Below are positions 1 through 5,822 of a DNA stretch of 14,221 bases, in pieces (position 1 is the stretch's first letter; each line of letters opens with the position of its first letter). A program made the translations under genes and the position numbers. Source of the stretch: Clostridia bacterium (lineage in GTDB: Bacteria; Bacillota; Clostridia; Christensenellales; CAG-314); NCBI GenBank assembly GCA_900769665.1, contig CAAGHL010000052.1, positions 1 through 14,221 on the forward strand, read 5' to 3'. Below the pieces are notes generated by a model. That model worked only from the letters and a program-made list of their open reading frames with translations, ran no database searches and had not been told where the DNA came from.

Positions 1-122
1 AAAATTCCTCCCACAAACCGTAAAACAAAGTGATTTCGGCGAGAAAGACGTATGGAAAACATAATTTGAGCAATCAACAGTTCCGTCATAAACAAAACTT
101 TATAACAGGCAAGTTGAGTCAT
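1..122 (-). CDS. Probable sensor histidine kinase of an AgrC/GHKL type, N-terminus only (cut by window edge)
   Basis: An ATG at 120-122 opens a frame that stays open for 40 codons to the window edge. It begins 3 bp after the stop of the LytTR response regulator, so the two are almost certainly co-transcribed and possibly translationally coupled; GGAGG lies about 10 nt upstream, inside the end of the regulator gene. The visible residues are a hydrophobic stretch (residues 9-23, including TELLIAQIMF) followed by basic residues (RLSRR, 25-29), as at the first membrane helix of AgrC/GHKL sensor kinases. LytTR regulators are commonly followed by such kinases. No catalytic part is visible, so the identification rests on gene order and this short hydrophobic-basic start. 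An in-frame ATG at codon 12 is an alternative start with a poorer SD. Confidence 0.6.
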   Translation of the reverse strand, partial: MTQLACYKVLFMTELLIAQIMFSIRLSRRNHFVLRFVGGI

Positions 123-125
123 GGT

Positions 126-854
126 TTACTGTCCCTCCGCAAGTCGTCCGCAAGCAAGGTAGTCGTTTAACGCTTTCATAAAGTTTTTCTTTTTGGCGGC
201 GGACATGTGCAATTCGTAATTGCCTACAATTACATTGTTGTTAAGTATCCCCGTGACGTAACGCAAATTGACAAGGTAACATTGGTTGCACAACGCAAAG
301 GGTAAACCTTCCAACCTTTCGCGAATACTGACAAGCGTTCCGTTGCCCGTAGTTATGTCCCCTCGCTTGGTGTGAAACGTGATTGTATGCCGCATGACTT
401 CGATGTACACGACGTCTTCGCTACACACCTTTTGTTTGCCGTCGCGATTGGACACCCAAATATCTACGCCGATAAGTGACCTTATGCGTTCCGCGGCGCG
501 GGATAGTTTTAGGCAAAAATTGTAGTAGGAAATCGGCTTGACAACAAAGTCGAACGCCTCTACCTCGTAGCCGTTGATTGCGCAACTTGCCAAATTGGTG
601 ACAAATATCACCAACACGTTACGATCGAACTCGCGCAATTTGCGAACCGCACTCATACCGTCGGTACCGGGCATTTCTATGTCCATCAATATAAGATTAA
701 GCTTTCCGTCATATGCGGCAAGAAACTCGTCGGCGTTTTTGTAACGCGCAAAAGTGACGTTTTCTTTGTATTCCTCGCCGAACCGACGTATACACGTTTG
801 TATTTCTTCCGCCGCAACATTGTCATCCTCGACAACGGCAATATTCAATGCCAT
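126..854 (-). CDS. LytTR-family response regulator (AgrA-like)
   Basis: A 242-residue two-component response regulator acting in the cytoplasm as a DNA-binding transcription factor. Residues about 3-120 form a receiver domain: acidic pocket E9-D10-D11, phospho-acceptor D58 in LILMDIEMPGTDG, switch residue T86 in FVTN, and K106 in VVKP. Residues about 132-235 form a LytTR DNA-binding domain, recognised by the VYIEVMRHTITFHT segment and the later LVNLRYV segment. Length is normal for the family. The ATG at 852-854 is preceded by GGTGGTGG with suitable spacing. The partial kinase gene follows 3 bp downstream. A strong terminator (1092-1131) separates it from the GH3 operon, so it is probably an independent unit. 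Its target genes cannot be inferred from this window, and no AgrB or AgrD gene was seen. Confidence 0.93.
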   Translation of the reverse strand: MALNIAVVEDDNVAAEEIQTCIRRFGEEYKENVTFARYKNADEFLAAYDGKLNLILMDIEMPGTDGMSAVRKLREFDRNVLVIFVTNLASCAINGYEVEAFDFVVKPISYYNFCLKLSRAAERIRSLIGVDIWVSNRDGKQKVCSEDVVYIEVMRHTITFHTKRGDITTGNGTLVSIRERLEGLPFALCNQCYLVNLRYVTGILNNNVIVGNYELHMSAAKKKNFMKALNDYLACGRLAEGQ

Positions 855-880
855 ATATCCACCACCGATTTTTTTATATT

Positions 881-889
881 ATTGTATCA
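881..889 (-). promoter_or_regulatory. Candidate extended -10 promoter for the LytTR regulator operon
   Basis: The minus strand reads TGATACAAT here: a -10 hexamer TACAAT with an upstream TG extension. It ends 26 nt before the regulator start codon, so transcription would begin near 874 with a short AT-rich leader. The hexamer at the expected -35 position is poor, which fits an extended -10 promoter. The rest of the 855-1091 interval shows only short repeats (ATGGTAAC at 962 and 1058; ATAGGGTT at 1022 and 1080). No clear LytTR-type paired repeat was recognised. Confidence 0.4.
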
Positions 890-1091
890 CATCCGATAAT
901 TTTTGCATATACCCTTTCTCCTTTTACGCACGTTCGACAGTTTTTACCGCACAATTGTTGTATGGTAACATTTTTCGGTCAAATTGCAATGCAAGCGACA
1001 ATACCGCCCGAAAGATAACACATAGGGTTTCCATTGTCATCACTAATCATTTTTGCAATGGTAACGGCGAGTGGAAAATATAGGGTTACGC

Positions 1092-1131
1092 AAAAAAAAG
1101 AGATTCCTTCCGTTTACCGAAAGAAATCTCT
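1092..1131 (-). terminator. Rho-independent terminator of the GH3/lipoprotein operon
   Basis: Read on the minus strand, a 14-bp stem (arms 1131-1118 and 1112-1099) with two G-U pairs closes a 5-nt GTAAA loop and is followed directly by a run of seven or eight T. The mismatched positions are wobble pairs only in the minus-strand RNA, which fixes the orientation. It lies about 95 bp after the stop of the last GH3 gene and separates this operon from the LytTR regulator. Confidence 0.9.
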
Positions 1132-1224
1132 CTCTATTGCACAAAACGTAATCAAAAACACGATACGTATGCGTTTTTATTTACATTTGAGGAGTTGTTG
1201 CGGTTTGTGGTAAAGCCGTTGCGA

Positions 1225-4188
1225 CTACTCCTCGGTTGTCACTGTCGTTACCGTGGCGGAGCGTTTCTTGGCTTGTACAATCGTCACGACCAACATTGCC
1301 ACGCATGCCACCGTAGCCACCGAGAAGGTCACGTCCAGCGCAATAATAGCGTGTTGCCACCAGTTGGTGACGGGGACGATTTCCATGTCGCTGGTAAGCC
1401 CGTTGACGGCACTGCTGTTAGCAAGCGCATACATTATGCCGTGACACGACTCGCGCAAAGCTTGGCAGAACGTAGGAGAGTTCTTCCACTTACTAAACGA
1501 CTTGTAGTCGCCGCTGTGCATCCACAAATTGTTGCCTGCAAGCAGCCCGTCTACGTAGCTCATCCACACTTCGTCTGCGCCGTCGGTACTTACATAACCT
1601 TGGAAACCCCATTCGCCGCGCAACACTTGTGTAAGCAATCCTTTATGCGCGCTAGCCCATTGCGTACCGATACTGTTGAAACTTGCCATTACTCCGGGAC
1701 ACTTTTCCTCGACGATTGCCTTCTCGAAGCATGCAAGGTAGATTTCGCGTATGCTTTGTTCGTTAGCCCACACGTTGACGCAGTGACGATTGACTTCCTG
1801 ATCGTTTAGAGCAAAATGCTTGAATAGCGGAATAATGCCGCGGCTCATGATACCTCTACTTTCCACCGCCAACATCACTGCCGACAAATACGGATCCTCG
1901 CTGTAATACTCGCCGTTACGTCCGCTGTAAGGACTGCGTTGGATATTTGCGCCCGGCCCGTACAGTACTTGGTAACCTGCCATAAGCAAGTCTTCACCGA
2001 AACACTCGCCTACTTGCTCGATAAGTTCCACATCAAACGTACTTGCCATTAGTGATTCGCAAGGGTAACACATATCGTGCGCGTAGCTGGTGCCTGTGTA
2101 AAATTTGGTCATACCGGCAGGGCCGTCGATGTCCATTGTGCCGGGAACGCCGACTGAAGTTACAGGTTGCGTGGAACCGCTTGCGACGGCAACCAAACGC
2201 GCCTGATCCTCAAAACTCATTTGGTCAAGAATTTTGTCCCAAAATTCGTTGTCGTAAGACAGTCCGCGCATTTCTATTAGCTTCATTCCGTTGTCCTGCT
2301 CGTAAAGCGGCATGGTTGCGTCGGGGTCTTCCTCGAAATCGCGATTCCATTGCAATTCGGCATACATCGTATCGTTCATGGTAAAGTCGGTCACTCCTTG
2401 GGGGTAGGTTTGCTCCCAATCGTTACGCGACAGGTACACCGTTTTGTTGGCGGTGTTGCCCACGTACTTGTTGCAGTCCGATTGCTCGAAAGCATTGGTA
2501 ACCTTGCCGTACGCCGTTTCGGAGTACTTGACAAAGTCGTCGCGATCCACCTTGGCGGTGTACACGAAACTGCTGTCGCCGTTGTAGTCCATGCCGTCGG
2601 CGGTGGTTTTACCTTTGTCGGCAAGAATGTTGTTTAGTGCGTCGTGGCTGTTGTATCCAACCGCAATGTAATAATCGCCCTTTTCCAAAATGTAGGTTTT
2701 AGCCTTGTTTGCATCGTACGTTTTGAAACTTTCCGCCGCAACGGGGATGGTAACCTTTTGACTTTCGCCCGCGCCAAGCATGGCTGTTTTTGCAAAACCT
2801 ACAAGCTCAACGGAAGCCTTTTCGATACCGTTGGCTTTGTCGTAGTCGGTGTAGGGTTTTTGCAAATAGACTTGCACTACTTCGCGCCCTTCCACGTCCC
2901 CCGTGTTGGTGACGGTCAGAGTAACGTTGTAGTTGTCGCCGTTACGGGTAACCTTGTAGTCGGAGTAGGCAAACGTCGTGTAACTGATGCCGTAGCCAAA
3001 GGGATACTTGACTTCGTCGGTGTAGTTCCAACTGTCGACGGAAGCTTTTGCGCCCTTGGGACTTGTGGCATTGCCGTTTCCGAGTACCGAGTCCTCGTAA
3101 CGAGTTTCATAGTAGCGGTATCCGACATAAATACCCTCTTGGTAGACAAGATAGGTCGTCTTCTTTTGGTGTTCGGCTTTCTTGTCCATATTGTACAAGT
3201 CGCTGTAATCGGTTGCCGCATTGGTGTAGTAATTGCTACTCATATTGGCGTTAGCGGGGTTACTGAAATTGTCATACACGTACACGTTGGCAAGACGTCC
3301 GCTGGGATTAACCTTGCCGCTAAGGAGATTAACCATTGCCGAGTTGAGCATTTTGCCACCCATGCCTACCCACATGCAGGCGTCGATGTTACTTTCGTAC
3401 TTACTAAGTTCGCTAAACTGTAACGTGTGCGAAGAGCTGATGAGTACAATCAACTTTTTGACGACACCCTTGTTTTTGAGGGACACGAGGTTGTTGAGTA
3501 TTTCCACTTCCTGCGTGGTAAGGTCGAGGATGTTGCCGTTTAGTCCGTCGCTACCCGTTTGGCTGAGGTCGGCGTTTTCGCAACCGCGGCGGCACAGGAT
3601 GAAGATTGCATTGTCGCCGTAGGTGGCGATGTTTTCCTCCGACGTAAATATCGAACTCCAACTGCACTCGCCGACGGACGTACTCCACGACATCAGCGGA
3701 TTTTTCGCCTCGTACTTGGCATACAATTGTTTGTTGACGGAGAATCCTTCGTCGGAAAACGCCGACTTTAAGTCCTGCATATCTTTTACTTTGACATTTC
3801 CGCTACCGTCCACAACGTAGTTGGGGACAACGCTGGATTTACCGAACAAGCTGACGGAGCTTTCAGCCTCTATCGGCAATGCGTTGTCGTGGTTCCACAA
3901 CAGTACCGCGCCTTCCTCGGCGGTACGACGGGAAATGTTTGTTACAAATTCGTCGCAAGCGACTTCGTCAAGCTCGCCGTTTTCGTCCAAAAACGCCGAC
4001 TTGTAGTATTTGGTATCCGTGTCGGGATCCGTCTTGCCGACTATCTTGTAGTTGTCAAGATTGAAGAAAGAGTTGATGATGGACACGTACCTTTCGGCAA
4101 CGAAAGTGCCCACAATACAAGCGATAGCCAAGACAAGCATTACGCCGGACAGTATGCTCCACAGTGTGATTTTTCCTTTTGTTTTCAT
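1225..4188 (-). CDS. Membrane-anchored, domain-permuted glycoside hydrolase family 3 protein (first paralog)
   Basis: A 987-residue GH3 protein, likely an extracellular beta-glucosidase or beta-xylosidase. The family domains are in the swapped order. The alpha/beta-sandwich domain comes first (about 85-310), with E204 in the RRGCENAD segment as a possible acid/base. The fibronectin-III-like domain follows (about 415-512, with VVQVYLQKPYTDYD). The TIM barrel is last (about 645-925). Barrel motifs are DIDGPAG (substrate Asp about D688), GANIQRSPYSGRNGEYYSED (R751), LFKHFALNDQE (K790-H791) and GYVSTDG with predicted nucleophile D869. Hydrophobic helices at about 8-30 and 944-971, the latter followed by KKR, suggest anchoring at both ends with the enzyme outside. 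The ATG at 4186-4188 has GGAG 7 nt upstream; a longer in-frame start at 4311 lacks SD support and would add a non-conserved extension. Substrate cannot be predicted. Confidence 0.9.
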   Translation of the reverse strand: MKTKGKITLWSILSGVMLVLAIACIVGTFVAERYVSIINSFFNLDNYKIVGKTDPDTDTKYYKSAFLDENGELDEVACDEFVTNISRRTAEEGAVLLWNHDNALPIEAESSVSLFGKSSVVPNYVVDGSGNVKVKDMQDLKSAFSDEGFSVNKQLYAKYEAKNPLMSWSTSVGECSWSSIFTSEENIATYGDNAIFILCRRGCENADLSQTGSDGLNGNILDLTTQEVEILNNLVSLKNKGVVKKLIVLISSSHTLQFSELSKYESNIDACMWVGMGGKMLNSAMVNLLSGKVNPSGRLANVYVYDNFSNPANANMSSNYYTNAATDYSDLYNMDKKAEHQKKTTYLVYQEGIYVGYRYYETRYEDSVLGNGNATSPKGAKASVDSWNYTDEVKYPFGYGISYTTFAYSDYKVTRNGDNYNVTLTVTNTGDVEGREVVQVYLQKPYTDYDKANGIEKASVELVGFAKTAMLGAGESQKVTIPVAAESFKTYDANKAKTYILEKGDYYIAVGYNSHDALNNILADKGKTTADGMDYNGDSSFVYTAKVDRDDFVKYSETAYGKVTNAFEQSDCNKYVGNTANKTVYLSRNDWEQTYPQGVTDFTMNDTMYAELQWNRDFEEDPDATMPLYEQDNGMKLIEMRGLSYDNEFWDKILDQMSFEDQARLVAVASGSTQPVTSVGVPGTMDIDGPAGMTKFYTGTSYAHDMCYPCESLMASTFDVELIEQVGECFGEDLLMAGYQVLYGPGANIQRSPYSGRNGEYYSEDPYLSAVMLAVESRGIMSRGIIPLFKHFALNDQEVNRHCVNVWANEQSIREIYLACFEKAIVEEKCPGVMASFNSIGTQWASAHKGLLTQVLRGEWGFQGYVSTDGADEVWMSYVDGLLAGNNLWMHSGDYKSFSKWKNSPTFCQALRESCHGIMYALANSSAVNGLTSDMEIVPVTNWWQHAIIALDVTFSVATVACVAMLVVTIVQAKKRSATVTTVTTEE

Positions 4189-4210
4189 TGTTTTCTCCGA
4201 AAAATGGTGT

Positions 4211-4374
4211 AAAAAAAGGTCGGGCAGGACAATGCAATACAATGCAAACCGCCAAATACATCGGCAATTTGCCAAAATATTGCACTGTCCCACTAGCAGA
4301 AATGCACGCAAAATTCATGTACGTATCGAAAAATTCGTTACATTACACAGCTTTTGCCACATATGCCGCCCGAC
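4211..4374 (-). promoter_or_regulatory. Candidate structured RNA leader or attenuator before the first-paralog GH3
   Basis: Within the 207-bp gap between the LRR lipoprotein and this GH3 gene, the minus-strand RNA can form two helices. The outer one pairs 4374-4366 with 4227-4219 (9 bp). The inner one pairs 4290-4278 (GGACAGTGCAATA) with 4239-4227 (TATTGCATTGTCC; 13 bp, sharing position 4227). Each helix has exactly one non-Watson-Crick position, and in both it is a G-U wobble only in the minus-strand transcript. The two 3' arms are contiguous, so the helices could stack. The outer helix is followed by C and seven T (4217-4211), resembling a terminator. The GCATTGT segment occurs twice (about 4231-4247), offering alternative pairings. 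The GH3 SD lies about 15 nt beyond the T-run. Attenuation is inferred; a known riboswitch class was not recognised. Confidence 0.5.
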
Positions 4375-4395
4375 TTCGATGGTGGGGACTGATTG

Positions 4396-5787
4396 TTACT
4401 TCGCCCAACTGATGTTGGCAGTCGTATCGAAGGATACGTAGTCGAAGTTGTGACCGTTGTCGACGATATTTTCACGTTCGCTACCGGGCTCGCCGTAGTT
4501 GCCGTGGAATTGAATAACAAGGGTGTTTAGTCCTTCCTTCAAATCGATTTCGGCAATCAAATACTTTTGGAACAAATACCAGTGCCAACTGCCGATACCG
4601 CCTTCCAAGGTAAATTGTACGTCGGAAAGTACTTCTTCACCGTTCAACGTTATTGTGTAAGTGTCGCTGCAATAGTCCTCGCAACCGCGGGGATTGAGCA
4701 TAAAGTACATTTTTGCCGTAGCTGCGATGTCGCTGTTGAATTCAAACGTCATTGTAGCTCCTTCCTTGAAGCTGTCAAAGCGTCCCACGCAGTAGCCGCC
4801 GCTGATTTCCGGAACGGCATTTACTCCGGTGTCAATGGACAAACCGTCGGAGAGCTTGGCAAGTTCGGCTTCTAAACGAGTTTCGCCCGATTGAGCAAAA
4901 CGTTGATAACTTGTGCCGTTTTTGTCAAATTCCGTGTGTTTAGGGAATGTAGCGGTAATGTAGTCGGTATACTCGGTGATTGTGGAAAGCACGTACAGCG
5001 TAGGCAGTGCGTTCATACCGAGGTTACTGAGGTTGTCCGCCGTAAGCAACGCCACAAAAGCGGGACTGTCCACAAACAAAGCCGTGATTTTGTTGCCGTC
5101 AAGGGAGTGCGCACCGACTGTGGCAACGTTTTTGCCTACTTCCAACGTAGTAATCATGGAGCAGTTGTACAGTGCGTAGTCGGGAATGGAACTACCTGTA
5201 ATCGTCAAAGTGGTAAGCGACGCGGGGATGTAGAAGGTGGAAACGTCTTCCGCCGCTTCGGAGTACTTTTGGTCAACGCTCGTGCCGCCCGTGTAGGAAG
5301 CCGAGCCGAAGATGTAGCCGAATAATGCTTTTTCGCCCTTGGCATCGGCGGTTTTGCCGATGAATGGCAAGGACAAGCTTTTCAGTCTTCCGCAACCGCT
5401 AAAAGCCTTTGCACCGATTGTAACTACGCTGTCGGGTACTACCACGCTTGTCAAACGGGAGAAGCCTTTGAACGCCTCTTCGCCGATAGCAGTAACGGGT
5501 TTTCCTTCGTATGTTGCGGGTACTTCAAATGTGGTAGTCTTGGTGTCGCCTGCGCTGACAAGGGTGTAACCGCTACCTTCGAGTTTGTACTCGGGTTTAG
5601 CCGCAGGGGTGTTGCCGCCGCTCATTGCTTTGCCGCAGTTGTCGCACTTGCCGTCGTTGTTTTTGTCCACATGTTTGGTACATGTGCCGTTGTCGGGTGT
5701 TCCGTCGCATGCGGCAAGCACAAAGGTCATTGCCAGCACCAACGCGAGAATTGTCATTAAAATTGCGATACGTTGTTGTTTTTTCAT
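4396..5787 (-). CDS. Surface lipoprotein with BspA-type leucine-rich repeats and a C-terminal CBM6/35-like module
   Basis: A 463-residue predicted lipoprotein. The signal peptide ends in LAAC, with C27 as the lipidated cysteine. Next comes a short CxxH...DGKCDNCG segment (about 36-52) of the type seen near the anchor of many clostridial surface proteins. Residues about 84-145 and 180-240 contain BspA/LRR_5-type repeats, recognised by the spaced AIGEEAFKGF, TIGAKAFSGC and later degenerate units; this fold usually mediates binding. Residues about 302-455 form a beta-sandwich module starting with RLEAE and ending with NGHNFDYVSF, closely resembling the three modules of the membrane regulator encoded upstream. 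The start has AAGGAGT 5 nt upstream. It lies 35 bp after the second-paralog GH3 gene, so it is probably in the same operon. No enzymatic motif was seen; a glycan- or protein-binding role is inferred. Confidence 0.85.
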   Translation of the reverse strand: MKKQQRIAILMTILALVLAMTFVLAACDGTPDNGTCTKHVDKNNDGKCDNCGKAMSGGNTPAAKPEYKLEGSGYTLVSAGDTKTTTFEVPATYEGKPVTAIGEEAFKGFSRLTSVVVPDSVVTIGAKAFSGCGRLKSLSLPFIGKTADAKGEKALFGYIFGSASYTGGTSVDQKYSEAAEDVSTFYIPASLTTLTITGSSIPDYALYNCSMITTLEVGKNVATVGAHSLDGNKITALFVDSPAFVALLTADNLSNLGMNALPTLYVLSTITEYTDYITATFPKHTEFDKNGTSYQRFAQSGETRLEAELAKLSDGLSIDTGVNAVPEISGGYCVGRFDSFKEGATMTFEFNSDIAATAKMYFMLNPRGCEDYCSDTYTITLNGEEVLSDVQFTLEGGIGSWHWYLFQKYLIAEIDLKEGLNTLVIQFHGNYGEPGSERENIVDNGHNFDYVSFDTTANISWAK

Positions 5788-5822
5788 AACATACTCCTTA
5801 TTTACATTAGTGTTATTTGTTA

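Noticed and set aside
874..903. A 9-codon minus-strand frame after AAAGGAG just before the LytTR regulator.
   Set aside because: It overlaps the best promoter for the regulator and is too short to support.
979..1050. A 23-codon minus-strand frame upstream of the LytTR regulator with a Gly-Gly pair and two Cys, resembling a possible signal peptide.
   Set aside because: No SD upstream, no typical double-glycine leader or AgrD pattern, and no export gene beside it.
754..1083. Plus-strand open frame of 109 codons.
   Set aside because: Antisense to the regulator start and its promoter region, no SD and no recognisable domain.
2644..3423. Plus-strand open frame of 259 codons.
   Set aside because: Exact antisense of the GH3 gene; Val/Phe/Gly-rich composition is typical of a shadow frame.
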